Source of the DNA: Przewalskia tangutica
Lineage: Eukaryota; Streptophyta; Magnoliopsida; Solanales; Solanaceae
DNA length: 64,000 nt
Reading direction: 5' to 3'
NCBI GenBank assembly: GCA_029844215.1
Contig: CM056724.1
Location: forward strand, 90,353,093 to 90,417,092
The notes beneath the pieces were generated by a model. That model worked only from the letters and a program-made list of their open reading frames with translations, did no database searches and had not been told where the DNA came from. Shown in pieces: positions 10,528 through 20,500 of this stretch (within the stretch, counting starts at the first letter, position 1; the number at the start of each line of letters is the position of its first letter). Made by a program: the position numbers and the translations under genes.

Positions 10528-12020
10528 AGATCGAATAAATAATATTCTCTTTCCCAACAGTATGTCATTCATACTTGTAACGATTATAACTTTTTAACCA
10601 TAACTCCAACTAAGGTGTTTCTCAAGCGGAAACAAAGGTAAGACGGGGATCTTTCACTGTATCAAATTTCATTTAAAACTACTTTGGGTAACTAACACAA
10701 ATTTATCCTCAAAAGAGCCCCATAAAATTTGTTTCGGCAGAATTTTTATTAAACAGCACCCAATCTTAGAATAGTCATAACTCCTTATCTGTAAACCCGT
10801 TCAAGCCCCATAAAATCTAAAAACGACGAGAACAGAGATCTACACGTCTACATGTAAACCATCCTTTCATATTCTGTACCATTTGGTACAGTTTTATACT
10901 TTTATTCGCTGCCCTTCCTGGATCTCGATAGATCCGAGACATAAACTTTAAACAGCGATAACTCTCAATCCGTAATTCGGATAGACCCCCGTAAGGTCTC
11001 AAAATGTCCACAACAAAGAGATATAGAACTTTTATTTAGCAACAATTTTCATATTCCCCACAGATTAGTACAGGTTTACGTTTCAACGTCCTGCCCTTCT
11101 GAATTCCGACGAATCCGAGGCAGCAACTTCAAACTACAATAACTCTCAACTCGTAAGTCCGTTATAATAAATATTTACATATATATGTCCATAACAGAGA
11201 TATTTACAACCATGTAAATTTTCATATAATTCTGATAAGTAAAACTTAATAAAAACAGTCCGTAATTATGCCTTTCCGAATTTCGACCAAATCTAAGGCA
11301 GGAACTTTGAACTATGATAACTTTCAAACCGTATGTCCATTTTACCTCATTTTTTGTTCTATATGATCATATTAGAGAGGTGTACCACTCTTCCGAATTT
11401 CATCAAATTCTAATAATTATAACTCAGTGAGAACAGTTCGTAAAGTTCATGACGCAACTAGTTGTCTAAACAATCAAAAGTTCAATATTTCTTTTCAACA
11501 CTCAATTCTTATTCTAACATGTATTGAACTTAAAATAAAGTATGTTACCAAGAATTTCTGAGTGAGAAAACTCACCTTGTAAGTGTGAAGATTATTGTTG
11601 TGTGGTTGCTAAAATTATTCTTACTCTCTAGTATTTTTCTTCTTGTTCTTCTTGCCCTCTTGGTATTTTTTCCTCTTCTTTTCACTTGTTTTTTTCTGAA
11701 TTTCTAACCTTTATGTTATGTACTTTGTTTGTGTGTAAATACAATGTATAAGTGGAGAGTTTTCTATAACCTATGGGAGGTGGAATGACAAGAGTTGGAG
11801 AGGAAATGAAAAGAGGGGAAGGGGGGAGCAAAGGACGTGCAGCATTCTGCATGTTTTTTTTTGTTTTTTTTGTTTTCTTATTTTCATTTTATCTATCTAT
11901 TTATCCAACTTTAACACTAACTCTATCCCATGCAATTTATTCATTGTTTTCTTATATATGTATATTTTTATTAACTCAACCACAACTATATATTATTATT
12001 ATTATTTTCCGGATTTTACA

Positions 12021-12178
12021 TTCTCTCCTCCTTAAGCAACATTCGTCCTCGAATGTGAATAAGGTCATAACATAATCACATAGACATAATAATATTTATT
12101 GTTATTGTAACAAATTTGGGGCTTCACATTCTCCCTTCCTTAAGAAGCATTCGTCCTCGAATGAGAATAAGGTTGTAA
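12021..12178 (-). repeat. Duplicated polypurine-tract module, internal region 1
   Basis: A 50-base module, 'ttctctcctccttaag' through 'ataaggtcataac', at 12021-12070 recurs as 'ttctcccttccttaag' through 'ataaggttgtaac' at 12129-12178. On the sense strand each ends in a purine run (AGGAGGAGAGAA and AGGAAGGGAGAA) followed by TGT: the inner by TGTAAAATCC, the present LTR start, and the outer by TGTGAAGCCCCAAATTTG. Both contain GAGGACGAATG. Confidence 0.85.
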
Positions 12179-12244
12179 CACATGCATATAGACACGCAAA
12201 TGACACACATATGAAGTACTATGTAACGCATTTTTTTTATTACC

Positions 12245-12640
12245 TTAGTCAAATAGGAATGGATATTTGACTTTCATCGCCTCTTCAGCTACCCAGGTGA
12301 CTTCCTCTGTGGAGTGATTCCTCCATAGGACTTTCACGGAAGCAATATCTTTATTTCTAAGGCGTTGGACCTTTCTATCAAGTATTTCTACCGGAGCCTC
12401 TTCATATTGAAGCTCTTTATTAAGAACTATCTCCTGGGGAAGGATGACGTGACTTGGATCGTGCAAGTATTTTCGTAACATTGACACATGAAATACCGGA
12501 TGCACTGCTTCCAGCTCTTGTGGAAGTGCTAATTCGTAAGTCACATTCCCCACTCTTCGCAAGATCTCATATGGCCCAACAAACCTTGGGCTCAATTTCC
12601 CTTTCTTACCAAAGCGCATCACTCCCTTCATTGGGGACAC
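12245..12640 (-). CDS. GY1 integrase C-terminus and chromodomain-like tail, copy 1
   Basis: This 131-residue open frame is the longest version of this segment in the window. It begins in the integrase C-terminal beta-barrel region with GKLSPRFVGPYEILRRVG and VHPVFHVSMLRKY, the usual GPF/Y-type module of gypsy integrases. It ends in a chromodomain-like segment with PVEILDRKVQRLRNK and VKVLWRNHSTEEVTWVAEE, stopping at FLFD. Such tails direct integration to heterochromatin in chromoviruses, in keeping with where this element sits. It is cut off from the catalytic core by frameshifts at about 12650-13080. The family is clear; function is lost unless the upstream breaks are assembly errors. Confidence 0.85.
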   Translation of the reverse strand: MSPMKGVMRFGKKGKLSPRFVGPYEILRRVGNVTYELALPQELEAVHPVFHVSMLRKYLHDPSHVILPQEIVLNKELQYEEAPVEILDRKVQRLRNKDIASVKVLWRNHSTEEVTWVAEEAMKVKYPFLFD

Positions 12641-13023
12641 TTTTAAAAATACTTTCTCCTCTTGAATTCAAGATCTCTTTCCGATGATCCGCATAGGACT
12701 TATGACGACTATGAGCTGCTTTTGATCCGCTCACGAATCATCTCAGACCTTATCATTTGTTTCTTGAATGACTTCAGTCCGAACGATTCGCGTCTCACCA
12801 TCCTCGAACCATCCAAGTGGAGACCTACATTTTCGTCCATATAATGCTTCAAACGGCCATTTGTATGCTAGAGTGAAAACTATTGTTGTGGCGAACTCAA
12901 TTAGACATAGATGGTCCAACCACTTCCCGAAAATCTAACACACAAGATCGCAACATGTCCTCAAGTGTTTGGATTGTTCACTCACTTGCCCATCTGTTTC
13001 ATGGGTGGAAAGTCGTGCTTAAC

Positions 13024-14589
13024 TTAACTTTTGTCCGAGACCTGCTGAAACTTTGCCAAAAGTGTGAGGTGAATCGGGAACCCTATCTGAAATAATTTGT
13101 AAGGGAATCCCGTAACCGCACAATCTCCTTCAAATAAATCTGCGTGTCTTGGTGCGCGATACGTAGTCTTGACCGGTAAGAAATGGGCTGACTTTGTAAG
13201 TCGATCAACAATCACCCAAATAGAATCATACCTTCTCGAGTTTTCGGTAGACCGCCACGAAATCCATATGAATCGCCTCCCATTTCCACATGGGGACTCC
13301 AATGTCTGAAGTAATCCGCCAGGTTTTTGATGTTCAGCTTTCACCTGCTGACATATAAGACACCTCCCGACAAACTCCGCAACGTCTTTCTTCATCCCGT
13401 CCCACCAGTAATTTGCCTTGAGGTCCTGATACATTTTTGTTGATCCTGGATGAATGAAATATCTTGTGTTGTGACCCTCATCTAAGATCTTCCTCCTTTG
13501 ATCTTTTACCTTAGGAACACATAACCTACCATTATACCGAGGGGTTCCGTCATTATCTCCCAATGTAAACTGTGAAGGTTTTCCCTGTTGGATCCTCTCC
13601 CGAAATTCAACAAACTTCGTATCCTCAAACTGACTTTCTTTTATTTCTGAAGCTAAGTCAGACTGCGAGGTATCATGTACCACCACCCTACCTTCACCGA
13701 TCTCAGTTAAGCTAACCCCGTGGTTTCCCAATCTTTGTACCTCACGAACAATATCCCTATTTTGTATTGCCAAATGGGCCAAACTGCCCATTGATCTCCT
13801 ACTGAGTGCGTCAGCCACCACGTTGGCTTTCCCAGGATGGTAAAGAATACTAAGGTCATAATCCTTAAGCAACTCTAACCATCTTCTTTGTCGGAGATTC
13901 AGATCCTTCTGTGTGGTTATGTACTGCAAACTCTTATGATCTGTAAATATGTCCACATGCACACCATACAAATAATGTCTCCATATTCGTAAGGCAAACA
14001 CCACCGCAGCTAATTCCAAGTCATGAGTTGGGTAATTCTTCTCATGTATCTTCAACTGTCTAGATGCATACGCAATAACCTTTCCAAACTGCATCAAGAC
14101 ACATCCTAACCCAACTCTAGAGGCATCGCAATAGACTGTGAATCCTTCTTGTCCCGATGGTAAGATTATGACTGGTGCAGTAGTCAACAATTCCTTTAGT
14201 TTCTGAAAACTTGCTTCACATGCTTCTGACCACTGGTACTTAACCGCTTTTTGAGTCAACCGGGTTAAAGGAGCAGCAAGACTAGAAAAACCTTTTACGA
14301 ATCTTCTATAATACCCAGCCAAACCCAAGAAACTTCTAACCTCTGTCGGAGTGGTCGGTTTTGGCCAGTACTTCACTGCTTCTATCTTCTGGGGGTCTAC
14401 CATAATTCCATTCCTTGACACAACATGGCCCAAAAAGGCTACCTTTTCCAACCAAAATTCACACTTTAAAAATTTAGCATATAGTTTCTCCTGTTTCAAG
14501 ACTTGAATCACTACCCTCAGATGCTCTTCATGTTCTTCAACACTCTTACTGTAAATTAGGATATCATCTATGAACACGATCACGAACAA
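13024..14589 (-). CDS. GY1 RT C-terminal half, RNase H and integrase N-terminal part, copy 1
   Basis: This 521-residue open frame is the longest in the window. It begins at the RT active site FIDDILIYS (a YxDD variant with F), followed by RT palm and thumb sequence with FLGHVVSRNG and FLGLAGYYRRFVKGFS. RNase H is recognised by YCDAS, HDLELAAVVFAL and FTDHKSL, which supply the acidic D-E-D set. The integrase zinc finger HPGSTKMYQDL through CLICQQVK gives an HHCC arrangement. The catalytic core starts (DSIWVIVDRLTKSAHFLPV) but changes frame after about residue 440 relative to copy 2 and ends out of frame near 13024. Start is set by the first ATG of the open stretch; upstream RT belongs to the same polyprotein in another frame. 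Confidence 0.85.
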   Translation of the reverse strand: MFVIVFIDDILIYSKSVEEHEEHLRVVIQVLKQEKLYAKFLKCEFWLEKVAFLGHVVSRNGIMVDPQKIEAVKYWPKPTTPTEVRSFLGLAGYYRRFVKGFSSLAAPLTRLTQKAVKYQWSEACEASFQKLKELLTTAPVIILPSGQEGFTVYCDASRVGLGCVLMQFGKVIAYASRQLKIHEKNYPTHDLELAAVVFALRIWRHYLYGVHVDIFTDHKSLQYITTQKDLNLRQRRWLELLKDYDLSILYHPGKANVVADALSRRSMGSLAHLAIQNRDIVREVQRLGNHGVSLTEIGEGRVVVHDTSQSDLASEIKESQFEDTKFVEFRERIQQGKPSQFTLGDNDGTPRYNGRLCVPKVKDQRRKILDEGHNTRYFIHPGSTKMYQDLKANYWWDGMKKDVAEFVGRCLICQQVKAEHQKPGGLLQTLESPCGNGRRFIWISWRSTENSRRYDSIWVIVDRLTKSAHFLPVKTTYRAPRHADLFEGDCAVTGFPYKLFQIGFPIHLTLLAKFQQVSDKS

Positions 14590-14897
14590 ATCTAGGAATG
14601 GTTTGAAGATTTGTTCATTAAATCCATAAAAGCTGCTGGGGCATTGGTTAACCCAAAAGACATGACCAAGAACTCATAATGGCCATATCGGGTTCTAAAG
14701 GCTGTTTTGGATATATCATCCAGATTTATTTTCAGCTGATGAAATCCCGAACGGAGATCAATCTTGGAAAATAGCTAGCTCCCTGAAGTTGGTAAAAAAA
14801 AAATCATCGATTCTTGGTAATGGGTATCGGTTCTTGATCGTGACCTTATTGAGCTGCCGATAATCGATGCACATTCGGAGCGATCCGTCTTTCTTTT

Positions 14898-15353
14898 TCA
14901 CAAACAGATCGTGCACTGAGGGGAAACACTAGGCCTTATAAAGCCTTTATCCAGAAGATCTTTCAATTGTTCTTTTAACTCCCTCAATTCAGCTGGGGCC
15001 ATTCGATATGGAGGAATAGAAATGGGTCTTGTACCCGGAATTAACTCTATAGCAAACTCCACTTCTCTATCCTGAGGAAGGCCTGGAAGATCTTCAGGAA
15101 AAACCTCCGGAAAATTTCGAACAATGGGGACATCATTCACTGCTGGGGATTCGTTTTGGGTATCCACTTTATTAGCCAGATATGCGTACTCCACTCTGTG
15201 ACTTCTCAATAACTTTTGAGCCCCAAGGTAGGAAATAAACTTACCTGAGGATATTCCAATCCTACCCTTATAACAACTTCTGGTTCTCCGGGAAAAGTTA
15301 ATCTCACTATCTTTCGCCGACAATCTAACATGGCATAACATGCCGACAACCAA
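14898..15353 (-). pseudogene. GY1 protease-RT linker and RT N-terminus, copy 1
   Basis: This frame enters the protease-RT linker (FPEVFPEDLPGLP, FAIELIPGTRPISIPPYRMA) and the first RT block (ELKEQLKDLLDKGFIRPS), then stops just before the WGAPVLFVKKKDGS block found in other copies. A short run near 14890-14925 differs from sister copies and causes the break. It overlaps the protease frame (15206-15664) in another frame, showing a shift between the two. Confidence 0.75.
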
Positions 15354-15664
15354 TCCATGCCTAAAATGACGTCGAAGTCTACCATATCAAGTAGTACTAG
15401 GTTCACCATTGTTCCCCTGCCATTCACTTCTAATGGGAAATTATTTACCACCCGAGAGGCCCAAATTGAGGCCCCTACTGGTGTCATAACCTCAAAAGGT
15501 TCACTTAAATAAGAAGGTTCTACGTGTAAATTCTTAGCAAAGCCCATTGACACATATGAAAATGTAGAGCCGGGATCGTACAATAAAAATGCAGGAATAC
15601 TCGAGACTAGCAAAATATCTGTGACCACCGCATTAGATGCTTCTGCCTCATTCCTCTGGGGCAA
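15206..15664 (-). pseudogene. GY1 aspartic protease, copy 1
   Basis: LLYDPGSTFSYVS carries the retropepsin-type catalytic Asp as D-P-G-S-T, and DFDVILGMDWLSA is the second protease hallmark. The frame is open from the end of gag (PQRNEAEASNAVVT) through the protease and then shifts near 15240-15260, so it does not continue into RT. A protease of this kind would process the polyprotein in the virus-like particle. Confidence 0.8.
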
Positions 15665-15829
15665 AGTGTAGAGCCGATTAGAATTGTTGGGTTGTTGACC
15701 TCCCTGACTCTGGCGGGGTTGGTTTCCCTGATTTCCCCTGTAGGCAGCTGTGGTTGCTTCTGATCTCCCCTGAATAGATTGAGTTTGGGTCCTCTTCTTG
15801 CAATCCCTGGCATAGTGGCCTGACTCTCC

Positions 15830-16690
15830 ACAGTTATAACATGTCTTCGTTAAGAGCCGACATTCTCGGTGTTTTCTTTGACAAATCTTACAAATCGGTT
15901 TGTCACCTCCGTGTTAGGGTTGGTGGCCTTGTCCTTGCTACCTTGGTAATTAGACCAATGTGCCCTTAGGCTTGAAATAAGACTGGCCCATAGATTGGTT
16001 CGGTCCTGAAGACCCCTTACTAAACTCCTGCTTCTGGTTTTGACTCTGATTAAATGATCCTGACGTCCGAAATCTCTTCTGTGAATACTCTCTTTTTGCT
16101 TTAGCGAAACCTTCTACCCTCATAGCCATATCGACAATCTGAAGGTAAGTTCGATCGTTGGCTAACGCCACCACCTTCTTCGCTATGTTCGGTTTAAACC
16201 TCTACAAATCGCTTGACTCTATCCATTTCGTAGGGACGACATGTGTGTTGTATGCCGATAACCTCACGAATCGTATCATATTCTTGTACATCGCGTCACC
16301 TTGCTTCAATTGTTCAAACTCCGCCTCGAGCGCATCCGCGCGTGATAGGCATAAATTTCAATGAATGCCGCTCAACCCTCCCCAAGTCATCGGTGGTGAC
16401 ATCGAAAATGATTTCTTCTAAAATTTCTCCACCACACCGTGTGTTGTCCACTAACCGCGATTACCAAATTGACGTCATGCGTCTCCACACATCCTCGTGT
16501 AAGCGATGAGGTTTTCTACTTCATCGAGAAATACTATTGGGTTAGACTTGTAGTCCTTCCTGTATAGATATGTTCCTTCTTCTCACAAAATTTGCCCCAT
16601 AGTCTATCTCGTACCTCTCCTACCTTTTTGGTGGTGGTGCGATACATCTAGTTATTTTATCGTTGTACACTCCCTTCCACAATCCCTTGA
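15830..16690 (-). pseudogene. GY1 gag with zinc knuckles, copy 1, heavily shifted
   Basis: The intact comparison is 60368-61765. Here only a 74-residue stretch (15950-16174) keeps frame, from ALANDRTYLQIVDMAMRVEG to SYFKPKG. The gag core (WWRNFRRN region) near 16400-16500 and the CCHC region at about 15840-15900 are present as DNA but frame-shifted. In the stretch 16150-16400 at least four differences from the 60-kb copy are CTG replaced by TCG or CG. Confidence 0.7.
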
Positions 16691-16710
16691 AGGAGGTAGT
16701 ACGAGAACCA

Positions 16711-16726
16711 AGTCTTTGAAAAGACT
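16711..16726 (-). other. Leader hairpin, copy 1
   Basis: AGTCTT-TGAA-AAGACT lies in the untranslated leader between PBS and gag. It is unchanged in all four GY1 copies (also 24253-24268, 31828-31843 and 61960-61975). It could be a packaging or dimerisation element; that is inference. Confidence 0.5.
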
Positions 16727-16877
16727 CAAGATAGGCACGAGAAGAGTATGAAAGAAGTGAAACTTTAGGATGTTATTCCGTTTACTTATTACTAAGGTGG
16801 CGCGCACACCGTCACAATAAGTAACCGTTCAAACACCCAACTCGAAGAAACTTCCTAGAATCTCCTAACCTGGTTTA

Positions 16878-16889
16878 GCTTTGATACCA
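16878..16889 (-). other. Primer-binding site, copy 1 (initiator Met tRNA type, mutated)
   Basis: The sense strand reads TGGTATCAAAGC, one base from TGGTATCAGAGC, the standard complement of plant initiator methionine tRNA. The same change is found at 24420-24431 and 31990-32001, but not at 62127-62138. Confidence 0.8.
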
Positions 16890-16892
16890 ACT

Positions 16893-19587
16893 CGTCACGC
16901 CCCAAATTTTCCTAAGTCTTTACTTAGGGCGTGATGGCACCTGGACAATTATTTTCCACCAGGAGCACCATTTAATTCTCTTTATTTAGAAATTTAAACT
17001 TATATTCAAATACGGAGCTATTAATAAAAATAACAATAAAGAAATTTGTTTATGACTTTATTGAAAATATAACGCGAGCCCATGCTCGTGCAAATATTGT
17101 TTCTACATAGACATACTGACAAATATTATTCTAAGTTGGAAGGGAGACCATTCCACACGGGCATTTCCCGAGACATTGGGACTGACATTCTGAACCTGAC
17201 GAGTACCAAGCCCGAAACAATGGACTTGGTATGACAAGAGGATGCGGGACGATCGCTAGCCTTGGCGTGGAGCCTTTCCTCTATCACGCTTTCCTGAAAC
17301 ATGTTAAATAAATAGTCAGCCCTACCATCTGAGGCTGAGTGAGAACATTACCCTGCAATTCAAAGTAACACCACAATATTCCTAGCGCAATCACATTATA
17401 ACGTAATAAGCATATTGCAAAAACATATCAGGTTACAACATTTTTAAATATGCAACAACTCCTCATAGGAAATTCTTGGTTTAACTAACACTTTATTTTA
17501 TCTCGTATTATACGTTAAGACATTCCCCTACATTTCCACATGTTTATTACATTTATATATTTGTGAACGCGTATTCACTTTTCATATTTATATATAGGTG
17601 AACATGTATTCATCTTTCATATTTGTTGCGGCGTGCAACCCGATCCATTATATTTACGTATTTGTGAACACGTATTCACTTTAGGTTTTGTTGCGGCGTG
17701 CAACCCGATCCATTATGTTTACGTATTCGTGAACGCGTATTCACTTTACGTTTTGTTGCGGCGTGCAACCCGACCCATTATATTTACGTATTTGTGAACA
17801 TATATTCACTTTACGTTTTGTTGCGGCGTGCAACCCGACCCATTATATTTACGTATTTGTGAACACGTATTCACTTTACGTTTTGTTGCGGCGTGCAACC
17901 CGACCCATTATATTTACGTATTTGTGAACGCGTATTCACTTTACGTTTTGTTGCGGCGTGCAACCCGACCCATTATATTTACGTATTTGTGAACACGTAT
18001 TCACTTTACGTTTTGTTGCGGCGTGCAACCCGATCCATTATGTTTATATTTATATATTTATGTGAACACGTATTCACTTTTCATATTTTCAGAAGATCGA
18101 ATAAATAATATTCTCTTTCCCAACAGTATGTCATTCATACTTGTAACGATTATAACTTTTTAACCATAACTCCAACTAAGGTGTTTCTCAAGCGGAAACT
18201 AAGGTAAGACGGGGATCTTTCACTGTACCAAATTTCATTTAAAACTACTTTGGGTAACTAACACAAATTTATCCTCAAAATAGCCCCATAAAATTTGTTT
18301 CGGCAGAATTTTTATTAAACAACACCCAATCTTAGAATAGTCATAACTCCTTATCTGTAAACCCGTTCAAGCCCCATAAAATCTCAAAACGACGAGAACA
18401 GAGATTTACACGTCTACATGTGAACCATCCTTTCATATTCTGTACCATTTGGTACAGTTTTACACTTTTATTCGCTGCCCTTCCTGGATCTCGATAGATC
18501 CGAGGCAGAAACTTTAAACAGCGATAACTCTCAATACGTAATTCGGATAGACCCCCGTAAGGTCTAAAAATGTCCACAACAAAGAGATATAGAACTTTCA
18601 TTTAGCAACAATTTTCATATTTCCCACAGATTAGTACAGGTTTACGTTTCAACGTCCTGCCTTTCTGAATTCCGACGAATCTGAGGCAGCAACTTCAAAC
18701 TACAATAACTCTCAACTCGTAAGTCCGTTATAATAAATATTTACATATATATGTCCGTAACAGAGAGATTTACAACCATGTAAATTTTCATATAATTCTG
18801 ATAAGTAAAACTCAATAAAAACAGTCCGTAATTATGCCTTTCCGAATTTCGACCAAATCTAAGGCAGGAACTTTGAACTATGATAACTTTCAAACCGTAT
18901 GTCCATTTTACCTCATTTTTTGTTCTATATGATCATATTAGAGAGGTGTACCACTATTCCGAATTTCATCAAATTCTAATAAATATAACTCAGTGAGAAC
19001 AGTTCGTAAAGTTCATGACGCAACTAGTTGTCTAAACAATCAAAAGTTCAATATTTCTTTTCAACACTCAATTCTTATTCTAACATGTATTGAACTTAAA
19101 ATAAAGTATGTTACCAAGAATTTCTGAGTGAGAAAACTCACCTTGTAAGTGTGAAGATTATTGTTGTGTGGTTGCTAAAATTATTCTTACTCTCTAGTAT
19201 TTTTCTTCTTGTTCTTCTTGCCCTCTTGGTATTTTTTCCTCTTCTTTTCACTTGTTTTTTTCTGAATTTCTAACCTTTATGTTATGTACTTTGTTTGTGT
19301 GTAAATACAATGTATAAGTGGAGAGTTTTCTATAACCTATGGGAGGTGGAATGACAAGAGTTGGAGGGGAAATGAAAAGGGGGGAAGGGGGGAGCAAAGG
19401 ACGTGCAGCATTCTGCATGTTTGTTTTTTGTTTTTTTTGTTTTCTTATTTTCATTTTATCTATCTATTTATCCAACTTTAACACTAACTCTATCCCATGC
19501 AATTTATTCATTGTTTTCTTATATATGTATATTTTTATTAACTCAACCACAACTATATATTATTATTATTTTTTTCCGGATTTTACA
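16893..19587 (-). mobile_element. GY1 LTR 2 (internal to the array)
   Basis: It is 2695 bp and collinear with LTR 1. The plus-strand terminus reads CGTCACG instead of TGTCACG, so the canonical CA end on the sense strand is CG. The palindromic array is at about 17624-18092 with the GTTGCGGCGTGCAAC form throughout. TATA is at 17585-17596. Confidence 0.9.
17624..18092 (-). repeat. Palindromic tandem array in LTR 2
   Basis: About seven units of 63 bp. The ACGT-core and CGCG-core versions of the 16-base palindrome alternate along the array. The plus-strand open frame over it (17893-18108) is a by-product of the unit length. Confidence 0.85.
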
Positions 19588-19812
19588 TTCTCTCCTCCTT
19601 AAGCAACATTCGTCCTCGAATGTGAATAAGGTCGTAACATAATCACATAGACATAATAATATTTATTGTTATTGTAACAAATTTGGGGCTTCACATTCTC
19701 CCTTCCTTAAGAAGCATTCGTCCTCGAATGAGAATAAGGTTGTAACACATGCATATAGACACGCAAATGACACACATATGAAGTACTATGTAACGCATTT
19801 TTTTTTATTACC

Positions 19813-20055
19813 TTAGTCAAATAGGAATGGATATTTGACTTTCATCGCCTCTTCAGCTACCCAGGTGACTTCCTCTGTGGAGTGATTCCTCCATAGGACT
19901 TTCACGGAAGCAATATCTTTATTTCTAAGGAGTTGGACCTTTCTATCAAGTATTTCTACCGGAGCCTCTTCATATTGAAGCTCTTTATTAAGAACTATCT
20001 CCTGGGGAAGGATGACGTGACTTGGATCGTGCAAGTATTTTCGTAACATTGACAC
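19813..20055 (-). CDS. GY1 chromodomain-like tail, copy 2
   Basis: An 80-residue open frame from SMLRKYLHDPSHV to the FLFD end, nearly identical to copy 1 (QLLRNK instead of QRLRNK). It is separated from the integrase core by shifts between about 20060 and 20500. Confidence 0.8.
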   Translation of the reverse strand: MSMLRKYLHDPSHVILPQEIVLNKELQYEEAPVEILDRKVQLLRNKDIASVKVLWRNHSTEEVTWVAEEAMKVKYPFLFD

Positions 20056-20500
20056 ATGAAATCTGGATGCATCGCTTCCACTCTTGTGGAAGTGCTAATT
20101 CGTAAGCCACATTCCCACTATTCGCAAGATCTCATATGGCCCAACAAACCTTGGGCTCAATTTCCTTTCTTACCAAAGCGCATCACTCCTTCATTGGGGA
20201 CACTTTTAAAAATACTTTCTCCTCTTGGAATTCAAGATCTCTTTCCGATGATCCGCATAGGACTTATGACGGCTATGAGTCGCTTTTGATCCGCTCCCGA
20301 ATCATCTGTACCTTATCATTTGTTTCTTGAATGACTTGAGTCTAAACGATTAAGGCCTCACCCACCTCGAACCATCCAAGTGGAGACCTACATTTTCGTC
20401 CATATAATGCTTCAAACGGGCCATTTGTATGCTAGAGTGAAAACTATTGTTGTGGCGAACTCAATTAGACATAGATGGTCCAACCAGCCTTCACGAAAAT

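Larger units (their letters stand above)
9350..12020 (-). mobile_element. GY1 LTR 1 (outer 3' LTR)
   Basis: On its sense strand it runs TGTAAAATCCGG to GGGGCGTGACA, 2671 bp. In sense order it holds an A-rich tract, about six degenerate modules near 10577-11440 each containing 'ataactc..aa', a palindromic tandem array (10068-10527), a TATA box (10028-10039) and roughly 650 bp of R/U5. Its outer end (plus-strand TG at 9350) is intact and abuts the TSD. Confidence 0.9.
12021..16892 (-). pseudogene. GY1 internal region 1 (gag-pol, broken)
   Basis: The 4.87-kb internal region lies between LTR 1 and LTR 2. In sense order it has the PBS (16878-16889), a leader with a short hairpin (16711-16726), gag, CCHC, protease, RT, RNase H, integrase and a chromodomain-like tail, then a duplicated polypurine tract. 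Frameshifts at about 16200-16500, 14600-14900 and 12650-13080 break it into separate open frames. Many breaks coincide with CTG-to-TCG changes relative to the copy at 57291-62141, so some may not be biological. Confidence 0.85.

Noticed and set aside
10073..10538. Plus-strand open frames with repeated 'YLRICERVFTLRFVA'-like peptides (also 17893-18108, 25234-25631, 32992-33204, 55277-55759, 62794-63289)
   Set aside because: They exist only because the LTR tandem unit is often a multiple of three bases. They lie antisense to the element within its promoter region and show no conserved start or domain.
11773..12075. Phe-rich plus-strand open frame (also 19339-19642, 26862-27195, 34479-34794, 56996-57328)
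   Set aside because: It comes from a T-rich low-complexity tract in the LTR, antisense to the element.
12454..12844. Plus-strand open frames opposite integrase and gag (for example 12454-12844, 16158-16509, 23683-23943, 27608-27997, 61440-61775)
   Set aside because: They are antisense shadows of the gag-pol sequence, with no domain of their own.
15607..15831. Minus-strand frame starting MESQATMPGIARRG
   Set aside because: It is an out-of-frame reading of the second zinc knuckle region; the correct frame reads CYNCGESGHYARDC in the 60-kb copy.
12245..16600. Endogenous pararetrovirus
   Set aside because: Integrase and chromodomain-like segments, true LTRs, PPT and TSD are present, and no movement-protein or coat-type sequence is seen; this is an LTR retrotransposon.
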